Source: Planctomycetota bacterium (GTDB lineage Bacteria > Planctomycetota > Phycisphaerae > WQYP01). From it: a stretch of 6,494 bases of DNA. Shown here piece after piece: positions 1 to 5,893 of this stretch (the first letter of the stretch is position 1; every line of letters begins with the position of its first letter). The stretch spans positions 1 through 6,494 of the forward strand of contig JAJYGE010000234.1 in the NCBI GenBank assembly GCA_021785155.1, given 5' to 3'. Made by a program: the position numbers and the translations under genes. Below the pieces are notes generated by a model. The model saw only the letters and a list, made by a program, of their open reading frames with translations. It was not told where the DNA came from and ran no database searches.

Positions 1-126
1 GTATCAGAAGTCGCCGCATGGATCACCCCGGTCCCCGGCGGGGTCGGCCCGGTCACCGTCGCGATGCTTCTGAAAAACACGGTCCGTGCCGCGCGACTGG
101 TCCACGGATTAGACCAGCCCTTCTGA
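1..126 (+). CDS. folD: FolD C-terminus (methylenetetrahydrofolate dehydrogenase/cyclohydrolase), partial
   Basis: Frame 1 is open from the first base to the TGA at 124-126 and gives the last 41 residues of the protein. It contains the highly conserved FolD C-terminal signature [19 protein letters not shown] (residues about 9-27 of the fragment), which lies in the NADP-binding domain next to the folate site. FolD is a cytoplasmic bifunctional enzyme that interconverts 5,10-methylene-, 5,10-methenyl- and 10-formyl-tetrahydrofolate for purine synthesis and initiator-tRNA formylation. The family is usually about 280-300 residues, so roughly 85% of the gene lies before the window. The C-terminal tail after the signature is short and ordinary. 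The last 18 bases overlap the end of the convergent glycosylase gene, and no terminator hairpin is visible just after the stop. Assignment is firm because of the signature. Confidence 0.95.
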   Translation, partial: VSEVAAWITPVPGGVGPVTVAMLLKNTVRAARLVHGLDQPF

Positions 127-693
127 TTGCCGGTGCCACGCCTCATCCACAAACCGCAACGGCGCATGTTTCCATTCCCCGGCATAGTCTATGCCGATGC
201 GCGGTGTGGTAATTATCCGGGGCTTATTCTCATGGTTCTTTATGAGATACAAATCGTCTCCCGTCATATCCAATCCCCGATCGGCCATCGTTATGGCAAA
301 TGCCCGCGCCAGCCGACCTGGACCGGAAAGATCAACGTGCCACCCATGCAACGCCACCGCTCCGCGCAACAGTACGGCCTGCGGATCACCCACCTCTCCG
401 GTGACAATATTGAGCATGTGATACATGCCATAAATCAAATATACGTAAGCATATCCAGGCGGACCGAACATAATTTCCGTGCGCCTTGTGCGACCTTTGG
501 AGGCATGACACGCCAGATCATGCGCGCCTACATACGCCTCCGTCTCGGTAATCCGTGCCGCACGTCGCACACCGGCAATGGTTCGCACCAGAATCACGCC
601 AATAAGTTTCCGTGCCACCACATCGGCCTCGGAGTGAAAAAACGCCGGTTTCAGCTTTTTCCCGCGATACAGAGCACGCCCGGCATTCTTCAA
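109..693 (-). CDS. mpg: Mpg-family DNA-3-methyladenine glycosylase (AAG type), TTG start
   Basis: A 194-residue protein of the AAG/Mpg family, a cytoplasmic monofunctional base-excision-repair glycosylase that removes alkylated or deaminated purines such as 3-methyladenine and hypoxanthine. Numbering from the TTG, ETEAY (50-54) holds the catalytic Glu52 and the base-stacking Tyr54 (human E125/Y127). His63 matches human H136. The block [21 protein letters not shown] (75-95) carries the DNA-intercalating tyrosine region and Asn95 of the base pocket. [10 protein letters not shown] (about 123-132) is the usual downstream motif. Start choice: TTG at 693-691 has AGAGGA (706-701) 7 nt upstream and gives normal family length. 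The frame is open to an ATG at 738 or 816, but those starts lie inside the symporter gene, lack a good ribosome site and add a low-complexity head. It is 13 nt behind the symporter stop, so probably translated from the same mRNA, and its own stop lies inside folD. Confidence 0.93.
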   Translation of the reverse strand: MKNAGRALYRGKKLKPAFFHSEADVVARKLIGVILVRTIAGVRRAARITETEAYVGAHDLACHASKGRTRRTEIMFGPPGYAYVYLIYGMYHMLNIVTGEVGDPQAVLLRGAVALHGWHVDLSGPGRLARAFAITMADRGLDMTGDDLYLIKNHENKPRIITTPRIGIDYAGEWKHAPLRFVDEAWHRQSEGLV

Positions 694-700
694 CGGAATT

Positions 701-706
701 TCCTCT
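701..706 (-). promoter_or_regulatory. Ribosome binding site deciding the TTG start of mpg
   Basis: On the minus strand AGAGGA lies directly after the symporter TAA (709-707) and 7 nt before the TTG at 693-691. It is the only good Shine-Dalgarno match near any in-frame start of the glycosylase, and it argues for the shorter protein rather than an overlapping ATG start. Confidence 0.7.
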
Positions 707-2170
707 TTAGATTCCCCCGATTTGCGCCGGAACGCCATTGGAAATCTCAACGGGCGTGGTGGAATCGGATTTGCCCGCACGATAGCCATACAAGCCATAA
801 AAGGCGATATACACATACGATATCATCGGAACAATAAATGAGAACTGAATGCCGATATGGTCGGCGACAATACCTTGCAATGGCGGCATCAGCGCACCGC
901 CGAGAATCGCCATAATAAGCAGAGACGACCCTTGGCTTTTTAAAGCTCCCAGTCCGTCAATGGCCAGCGCGAATATATTGGACCACATAACGGAATCAAA
1001 TAGACCAATACTCAGTATGGCCCATATCGCCGCAGCGCCGGCGGACAACATACCCGTCAGCAGCAGGGCGATAATAATGAAGCTGAACAACGCCAACATC
1101 CGCTGTGGGCTTGCTGAACCAAGAAAAAATGCCACGAGCATCACCGCCAGCATCACACCATAGTGCAGTGCGTTCGCCTGCCCGGAGAGCACCCAGATCG
1201 TGATAAAAGCCGCCACCGGGAGCAAAACCACAATCGTGTTTCGCAGCCACTTTCGGACATCGCTTAACGCGAATGCCCCCATGAAACGCCCAATCATCAA
1301 TCCGCCCCAGTAAAATGCCAGGAACTTGGAGGCCGCTTCATGGCTTAGTCCGCCGAGCTTGGGCAGATTCAGAAAATTGATAATGGAACTGCCCACGCAA
1401 ACCTCACCGCCGACATACATAAAAATGGCGACCATCCCCAGTACGGTATGCGGGTGTTTTAAGGCCCCAGCGCCGCGTGTGACGTGTTCGGTATTCGTAA
1501 AATTCGGCAAATGGGCAAACATAAAACAGACCGCCAGTATCAGGAATACACCGCCCACGCAAAGATACGGAATCTTCACCGACTGGGCACCATGACTTCC
1601 CGGCCCATTAAACACTTTGAAAATCAACCAGCCCGCGATAATCGGGCCGATGGTGGTGCCGAAGGAATTAAAAGCCTGCGAGAGATTCAGCCGACTGGAA
1701 GCGGTGCGCTCCGGCCCTAAAATAGTAATGTACGGGTTGGCGGCAATTTGCAGCATGGCGAATCCAATGCCCACAATAAACAACGCGACCAGAAAAAATG
1801 GATAGGATATTAATATCGCCGCCGGATAAAAAAGCATAAATCCCGCCGCCGCAACGAGCAGTCCGATGATCACGCCATTCTTATAGCCGATGCGGTTAAT
1901 CGGATCGCCCCAGAACATGGAAATCAAGTAATAGATCAAGGAGCCAAACGTGTACGCCCCGAAAAATGCAAATTGGATGAGCATGGCCTGAAAATAATTG
2001 AGTGTAAACGCTTCCCGGAAGCGAGGAATGAGAATGTCATTCCAGACGGTCATGAATCCCCACATGAAAAAAAGGATGGTCATGATGGCAAACGGACCGC
2101 GATAGGTCCGCTCACCGGTTCCCGCTGGAACCTGCCCCGCCGAGCCTGATGGAATTGCGCCGATTGCCAT
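707..2170 (-). CDS. FHS-family (FucP/GluP-like) sugar:H+ symporter of the MFS
   Basis: A 487-residue integral inner-membrane protein of the fucose/glucose-galactose:H+ symporter (FHS) branch of the major facilitator superfamily. Family motifs seen: FFMWGF followed by NDILIPRF (34-51, with Asp45 matching the essential D46 of E. coli FucP), AANPYITILGPE (143-154), RLNLSQAFNSFG (160-171), GRF (294-296) and a late GSSLLIMAILGGALMPP (414-430). Gln141 stands where FucP has Glu135, which is needed for fucose handling, so the substrate may be glucose, galactose or another hexose rather than fucose. The protein is about 50 residues longer than FucP. The extra part forms two additional hydrophobic stretches at about 312-329 and 336-352, giving perhaps 14 membrane segments. 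The ATG at 2170 follows GAGGAG (2183-2178) at 7 nt, a strong start. It lies 194 nt after the hydrolase gene and just ahead of mpg. Exact substrate cannot be read from sequence. Confidence 0.93.
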   Translation of the reverse strand: MAIGAIPSGSAGQVPAGTGERTYRGPFAIMTILFFMWGFMTVWNDILIPRFREAFTLNYFQAMLIQFAFFGAYTFGSLIYYLISMFWGDPINRIGYKNGVIIGLLVAAAGFMLFYPAAILISYPFFLVALFIVGIGFAMLQIAANPYITILGPERTASSRLNLSQAFNSFGTTIGPIIAGWLIFKVFNGPGSHGAQSVKIPYLCVGGVFLILAVCFMFAHLPNFTNTEHVTRGAGALKHPHTVLGMVAIFMYVGGEVCVGSSIINFLNLPKLGGLSHEAASKFLAFYWGGLMIGRFMGAFALSDVRKWLRNTIVVLLPVAAFITIWVLSGQANALHYGVMLAVMLVAFFLGSASPQRMLALFSFIIIALLLTGMLSAGAAAIWAILSIGLFDSVMWSNIFALAIDGLGALKSQGSSLLIMAILGGALMPPLQGIVADHIGIQFSFIVPMISYVYIAFYGLYGYRAGKSDSTTPVEISNGVPAQIGGI

Positions 2171-2204
2171 AATGTTACTCCTCGTTTCCTTGATTTCAAG
2201 CTGC

Positions 2205-2233
2205 CATGGTTGTAATTATTGTACATCACCATG
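2205..2233. promoter_or_regulatory. Nested dyad in the symporter leader, possible operator
   Basis: CATGGT (2205-2210) is the exact inverted repeat of ACCATG (2228-2233). Inside it TGTA (2211-2214) pairs with TACA (2222-2225), with a two-base offset between the two arms. The element lies between the candidate -35 box and the symporter ribosome site, where a regulator site or a leader hairpin would act. No known regulator is matched by eye. Confidence 0.3.
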
Positions 2234-2251
2234 TCTTAATTCAGATACCGC

Positions 2252-2280
2252 TATGTTCTCTCCCTTGGACCAATTGTCAA
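2252..2280 (-). promoter_or_regulatory. Weak promoter candidate for the symporter-mpg pair
   Basis: A perfect TTGACA -35 hexamer lies at 2280-2275 on the minus strand, about 105 nt before the symporter ATG. At the usual 16-17 nt spacing the -10 position reads GAACAT or AACATA, which is poor, so activity would need an activator or a different sigma factor. The gap of 194 nt after the hydrolase stop makes a separate promoter reasonable, but read-through is equally possible. Confidence 0.3.
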
Positions 2281-2364
2281 GGCGCGGTCGAAGCATTGTG
2301 CTATTTCACGAGTGCGGCCAGACCACATTTTCAAGAGCCGGCTCCTTCCACAGTGCACACGGCT

Positions 2365-4614
2365 TCAATGCGGTCGTGTGAAAACCACATCCACTTCTTT
2401 TACCACGCTGCCATCGAGTTCCCGCATCGGTGCGGTAATGGAAGGTGAAACGCGCACCACAAAATGTCGATTTGCGGGGTTATATAACACCGCTCCGGCC
2501 ATGCCCCCATGCACCGTTACCGCCGGTTTAAAAGGCGCAAAGCCGTGCAGTGTGACAACATCCTCGCCGGGCGCAAACGCGACCGACGCCATCAAGGCCC
2601 CGGGCAGATTCGCCAGTGATGGAATTCTTGCCCGCCCCGTACCCACAAATTTTCCGCGTTGCCCCATAAACGCAATGCCCGCTGCTCCGGGTGATGCACA
2701 TACATAATAAGACGCGTTATCTACACCTAACGCACCGGTAAACTTCTGGCCGGCGGGGATCATGGCACAAGTTCCGGTGAAATAGTCATAAACATACATC
2801 GCTCCGTGCAGGCCAACATCATGTGCGGAAAAGCGTACACTGTTTATATCCCGCCGCGCCGGCGCGAATGCGAACACGTAAGATGTTTTAACGTCATCCT
2901 GATCGGTATATGTTCGGGCGATGATCGGGGCATGAACGTGCCGCGCTCCATTAAGATACGCACGATCAATCGGCACAATCGGCACGTCCGGCTTGATGAG
3001 CACACCATCGCTGCGGCAGGTGCGCATCAGGTTGGCGACATTGGTCTTACCAATCGGATCGCCAAAGCCCACTACCCCCGCGGAAAGATCCTGCAGCAGT
3101 ACATTGTCCCTTCGCCAGGACATGCACACATCATCCCAGGGCCAAAGGCCCAGTGCGCTCGCCAGACGCGATGTAAACAGGCAGGCATAAAATCGCGGGC
3201 GGATAAAATTATCGTCGTTGACGCGCGTGGCCACAACATTATTTATTGCCGATGATTCCAGCAATTCACACGGCAGCGGCATGCAATACATCACCGTCAC
3301 ATCATGCGCTGCCATGCCGGCGGCCATGTTGTGATAAAAATCATGACCGGCGGTCAGATTGGAGAAAAAATGGGAATACCGGGCAATGTCGCTCTGCCAG
3401 TCCTGTAGATACGTTTCAACACCATTATTATGCAGATATGTTGCAATGTGATTCCAATACCGGAGGCCGACCGGCGCAATGCCGATAATCTTATACCGTT
3501 TGTGATAAGGACTTTTCTGACTGATCCATCGCCCATGCACCACCAGCGGCAATCCCGCATGTTGATCAAAAACGTTCAATCCCTGCGGAAACAGATGCCG
3601 ACTTGCGGTGTAGTGGGTCGTGCCGCCGAATTTATCCCAGTCCTGATTCTGATATTTCCGCAGCATGAAATGAGCCTTGCCGCCATTGTAATTGGTAAAA
3701 TCTTTGCGATACCACCAACTGTCAAGTTCGAGATAATGAATTGGAATATCTTGCTGGTGTAAATAGCGGATTTCCGCCAGAATCGTGCCGACATATCCCA
3801 GTTTGCCATTGAAGCGATAATAGTAACTGGCACCATTATCAGTCCAGTAACCCAGATAACGCAGCACAGGTGCGGATTGGTTGCCGAGGCGGGTTTTGCC
3901 TCCTAATGTGGTCAGCGCCGGTCCCCATATATCATAAGCATGATTGATTCCATGCGTGATGACCATGATGCTGCGAATTTGAAATTTGGCCGGTACCGCC
4001 GAACAATGCTTATTCAATCGCACCCGCGTATGAGTAACGCCGTTGCCGCGCATGGTCATGAGCGTAAAATGTTTGGCCGGCGAAATAATTGCGGCATTGT
4101 CATGACGGTCAAAAAGCAGCCAGGGTGTGCCGGACTGTCCCGCGGAGAACTGGGGCGGTGCAAACGCGGTATTGCGATAGCTGAGAATATGCAGCCCCCG
4201 CGGCTGAGAAGTGAAATCCGGAAACGCAAGCTGCGGATGCGCCGTCGCCTGCTGAAAGGTAAGAATAAACTGTGCCACTGGAGTCGATGAGTAGGTGCGA
4301 ATGGCTCCCGATACCAGCTTGCCCTGATAAAGCCATGTAAAACGCACCTGCTTATATGTACCGAGGCGATCCTTTCCCATAGTGTGGTGCAACGCCTGTA
4401 ACGGCGGTGGCAGAGTGCCGGTGAATGTCCAGGCGGGAGAAATACCCCGCAGAGTATAAACGCCGGTATTAGGATTAACCGTCGCCCGCAACGATGCCTC
4501 GGCATCGGCACCAGCAGCTTTGTTGACGCCGGCAAACGCGACAACTACCAGCGCCATGGATGCGACCACCCAAAAAAATCCCGTTCGTATCCTCGCCAAC
4601 GCCATACGCATCAT
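2365..4614 (-). CDS. Exported glycoside hydrolase-like protein, clan GH-D (GH36/raffinose-synthase-like) TIM barrel
   Basis: A 749-residue protein with a signal peptide: basic head (1-12), hydrophobic core (13-30) and a likely AGA|DA cleavage after residue 36, so it works in the periplasm or outside. Residues about 40-245 look like a beta-rich N-terminal domain, about 250-545 like a (beta/alpha)8 barrel, and about 550-749 like a C-terminal beta domain. Barrel motifs parallel the GH36/plant raffinose-synthase group: IHYLELDSWWY (292-302, compare DDGW), ETYLQDWQSD (400-409, Asp405 as candidate nucleophile, compare KVDVQ) and ATRVNDD (462-468, Asp467/468 as candidate acid, compare RASDD). They are followed by a WPWDD segment (491-495) and GFGDPIGK (516-523), matching the GGPIYVSDAPGK block of raffinose synthases in order and spacing. 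Substrate is unknown; alpha-galactoside is the simplest guess. Two ATGs in tandem (4614, 4611) follow GGAG by 4 and 7 nt; the second is equally likely. The sugar symporter downstream supports a carbohydrate role. Confidence 0.75.
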   Translation of the reverse strand: MMRMALARIRTGFFWVVASMALVVVAFAGVNKAAGADAEASLRATVNPNTGVYTLRGISPAWTFTGTLPPPLQALHHTMGKDRLGTYKQVRFTWLYQGKLVSGAIRTYSSTPVAQFILTFQQATAHPQLAFPDFTSQPRGLHILSYRNTAFAPPQFSAGQSGTPWLLFDRHDNAAIISPAKHFTLMTMRGNGVTHTRVRLNKHCSAVPAKFQIRSIMVITHGINHAYDIWGPALTTLGGKTRLGNQSAPVLRYLGYWTDNGASYYYRFNGKLGYVGTILAEIRYLHQQDIPIHYLELDSWWYRKDFTNYNGGKAHFMLRKYQNQDWDKFGGTTHYTASRHLFPQGLNVFDQHAGLPLVVHGRWISQKSPYHKRYKIIGIAPVGLRYWNHIATYLHNNGVETYLQDWQSDIARYSHFFSNLTAGHDFYHNMAAGMAAHDVTVMYCMPLPCELLESSAINNVVATRVNDDNFIRPRFYACLFTSRLASALGLWPWDDVCMSWRRDNVLLQDLSAGVVGFGDPIGKTNVANLMRTCRSDGVLIKPDVPIVPIDRAYLNGARHVHAPIIARTYTDQDDVKTSYVFAFAPARRDINSVRFSAHDVGLHGAMYVYDYFTGTCAMIPAGQKFTGALGVDNASYYVCASPGAAGIAFMGQRGKFVGTGRARIPSLANLPGALMASVAFAPGEDVVTLHGFAPFKPAVTVHGGMAGAVLYNPANRHFVVRVSPSITAPMRELDGSVVKEVDVVFTRPH

Positions 4615-4618
4615 AATT

Positions 4619-4622
4619 CTCC
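4619..4622 (-). promoter_or_regulatory. Ribosome binding site of the hydrolase-like gene
   Basis: GGAG on the minus strand lies 4 nt before the first ATG (4614) and 7 nt before the adjacent second ATG (4611). The spacing favours the second ATG, which would shorten the protein by one residue only. Confidence 0.55.
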
Positions 4623-4642
4623 GTAAAGCCTTTCGGACGAAA

Positions 4643-4671
4643 ATTATACCCCAAACCTCAACCGATGGCAG
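4643..4671 (-). promoter_or_regulatory. Sigma-70-type promoter of the hydrolase-like gene
   Basis: On the minus strand a perfect TATAAT -10 box (4648-4643) is preceded after exactly 17 nt by CTGCCA (4671-4666), which matches four of six bases of the TTGACA consensus. Transcription would start near 4636, giving a leader of about 20 nt with the GGAG ribosome site in it. This is one of the two best promoter matches in the window and indicates that the gene is read independently of the broken isomerase upstream. Confidence 0.6.
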
Positions 4672-4770
4672 AACGTCATCTCGTGAAACAGTTCTATCGC
4701 TCTGTCGCGCCTGTAAATTGAGGTTGACGGATGACCGGCGGCTGTCGCCACGGAGGCGGTGGTAACATCG

Positions 4771-4795
4771 GAAACGGTATCAGCGCGTCCGTTTC
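4771..4795. repeat. Perfect 7-bp inverted repeat after the isomerase remnant
   Basis: GAAACGG (4771-4777) and CCGTTTC (4789-4795) are exact inverted copies around an 11-nt centre. The element lies 36 nt past the isomerase stop and about 100 nt upstream of the hydrolase promoter. There is no T-run on either side, so it is not a classical terminator. It could be a weak factor-assisted terminator or a regulator site. Confidence 0.4.
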
Positions 4796-4830
4796 AATAA
4801 TGAATAGGATGGCGGGGTAAATGGATTCAT

Positions 4831-5493
4831 TCAGCAAATGCGAACGGTTTGCATGTTCAGTAATTTTCCAAGTTTGTTGATCTTTTCCGCAATATTTCCT
4901 ATGCCTACCGCACAATGGTGGGCCGGCCCTTGTGCGTTCCATGATTCCACGAACTTTCGTGCGCCGATTGCAAAGCGATAACGACTGTTGGTGTTGCCGA
5001 TTTCCAGAATTGGTCCGGCTACCGATTCGGCCTCGGCGGTCAGAAGTTTCAGTTTGCCGTCCGCCGTCTGGACGACCGACAATAGCGTGACCGGGCCGTG
5101 CTTAACGGACATCTCCACGGATAACCCACGCCCCACCTTGCCATGATACACCTGCAATGGTCGCACTTTGGTTTTACCCTGAGCAATGGCAATATGGCCG
5201 GGGCCATCATGGCCCATCAGGACGACATCATCAGTAAAATCCATGGCGTAATATTCAGTAAATGAGCCGCCCACGCCGAATGTGTCCATAATTTTCATGG
5301 CCTGCGTATTTTTAATTTCCATTTCTCCGGCCACGGGAATTCCCCGCGCGGTTAAAAGGGAGTTGCCAAGAATAATGGAACTGATGGCATCTTCATTGGC
5401 GGGGTTGCCGGTACCCATATAATAATACGCCAGCGAACCAAGGTGGTGCTTTTCCACCAGTTGATCCAGCGCCACGCTGGTGCAGCGCAGCAC
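4831..5493 (-). pseudogene. L-arabinose/L-fucose isomerase-family protein, C-terminal half only
   Basis: The 220 readable residues match the C-terminal part of the AraA-like sugar isomerase family, cytoplasmic metal enzymes that turn an aldose into its ketose. Numbered from the GTG at 5493, the residues corresponding to the four catalytic or metal ligands of E. coli AraA can be placed: Glu57 in VAGEMEIK (E306), Glu80 in SFTEYY (E333), His95 in LMGHDGPGH (H350) and the His192-His193 pair in GPAHH (H449/H450). Family members have about 470-500 residues, so more than half is missing. The frame continues upstream to a stop at 5565-5563, but beyond about 5510 it stops looking like an isomerase, and no other minus-strand frame upstream supplies the lost half. 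No ribosome site precedes the GTG. The simplest reading is a gene truncated at its 5' end by rearrangement or insertion, with the preserved 3' half implying a recent event. A short stand-alone protein is possible but unlikely to be an active enzyme. Confidence 0.8.
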
Positions 5494-5556
5494 GGCTGAA
5501 AATCGTGATAAATCAACGTGTTGCTGCTGAAGCCTCGTGTGATTAATTTTGCATAA

Positions 5557-5568
5557 AGTATATTAACT
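5557..5568 (+). repeat. Direct repeat AGTATATTAACT, copy 1
   Basis: Exact 12-bp match to the copy at 5744-5755. This copy also forms a dyad: AGTATA (5557-5562) is the inverted repeat of TATACT (5571-5576) across 8 nt. The second arm also resembles a -10 box with TTTGCA 17 nt before it (5548-5553), so a second plus-strand promoter here is possible. Confidence 0.5.
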
Positions 5569-5645
5569 TTTATACTATTTAACCGACAGATCGCTTGGCG
5601 TATATCCGAGCGGAGCAATATTTCGCCATGGGGAAAGATAGCTGA

Positions 5646-5669
5646 AATTTCGTTAAATAATGCGAAATT
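5646..5669. repeat. 7-bp inverted repeat in the AT-rich segment
   Basis: AATTTCG (5646-5652) and CGAAATT (5663-5669) are exact inverted copies around a 10-nt AT-rich loop. No T-run follows closely on either strand. It may be a regulator site or simply structure in AT-rich DNA. Confidence 0.35.
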
Positions 5670-5722
5670 CACTCAGAATATCGCCCGATAACGAGAAGTT
5701 TATAAAAAAGCATGTTTTTAAC

Positions 5723-5751
5723 TTGCAATTTATGCATTCTTCGAGTATATT
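5723..5751 (+). promoter_or_regulatory. Sigma-70-type promoter for the sigma-like gene
   Basis: TTGCAA (5723-5728) and TATATT (5746-5751) are separated by exactly 17 nt. The -10 box matches five of six consensus bases and the -35 box four of six. The start site would fall near 5758, giving a leader of about 135 nt before the ATG at 5894. The -10 box is covered by a palindrome (5747-5760), which suggests a repressor or autoregulatory site. Confidence 0.55.
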
Positions 5752-5755
5752 AACT
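5744..5755 (+). repeat. Direct repeat AGTATATTAACT, copy 2
   Basis: Identical to 5557-5568, 187 bp further on. This copy contains the -10 box of the sigma-like gene, so the repeat may be a duplicated promoter or operator element. Confidence 0.5.
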
Positions 5756-5760
5756 AATAT
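5747..5760. promoter_or_regulatory. Palindrome over the -10 box, candidate operator
   Basis: ATATTA (5747-5752) and TAATAT (5755-5760) are exact inverted copies with a 2-nt centre (AC). The position over the -10 box and predicted start site fits repressor control, but such AT-only palindromes also arise easily by chance. Confidence 0.35.
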
Positions 5761-5880
5761 CATACGAAACGGGTTCTCGATGTCATGCTGAATCCGTAGA
5801 GGAGTAATTTATCGGGCTTGCGACCAGTTGCCACTAACTATTGGTCAAGGAATTGTAAGCGTTCACGGGCCAGATGCAGA

Positions 5881-5886
5881 GAGGAA
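5881..5886 (+). promoter_or_regulatory. Ribosome binding site of the sigma-like gene
   Basis: GAGGAA ends 7 nt before the ATG at 5894 and decides between this start and the TTG at 5828. Confidence 0.6.
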
Positions 5887-5893
5887 GCGAGAA

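Larger units (their letters stand above)
5494..5893. other. AT-rich 400-nt segment without a credible gene
   Basis: This stretch separates the broken isomerase from the sigma-like gene and is visibly richer in A and T than its surroundings, especially 5540-5765. I find no convincing coding frame on either strand. The minus-strand frame crossing 5672-5352 reads as non-conserved sequence and then as an out-of-frame shadow of the isomerase. The segment holds two copies of a 12-bp repeat, three dyads and a plus-strand promoter, each listed separately. The isomerase truncation point lies at its left edge, between about 5510 and 5563. Confidence 0.7.

Noticed and set aside
127..837. Long plus-strand frame opposite the glycosylase
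   Set aside because: It is the shadow of the conserved minus-strand gene. Its translation has no family motif, is rich in His, Arg and Cys, and lacks a ribosome site.
2335..2344. Palindrome GAGCCGGCTC as a terminator of the hydrolase-like gene
   Set aside because: The two arms touch with no loop and no T-run follows, so it cannot act as an ordinary intrinsic terminator.
2806..3255. Plus-strand frame of 149 codons opposite the hydrolase-like gene
   Set aside because: Antisense shadow with no recognisable domain or start signal. The minus-strand frame is continuous with coherent motifs.
5352..5672. Minus-strand frame of 106 codons that might supply the missing isomerase half by frameshift
   Set aside because: Its upstream part does not resemble an isomerase, and its downstream part is merely the wrong frame of the remnant. 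A single frameshift therefore does not explain the truncation.
5683..5817. Inverted pair GCCCGATA (5683-5690) and TATCGGGC (5810-5817)
   Set aside because: Only 8 bp at a distance of 119 nt, with no sign of transposon ends or further pairing. Chance is a sufficient explanation.
5828..5893. TTG-initiated 22-residue extension of the sigma-like protein
   Set aside because: No suitable ribosome site lies near 5828, whereas the ATG at 5894 has GAGGAA at ideal spacing. The extra residues show no domain.
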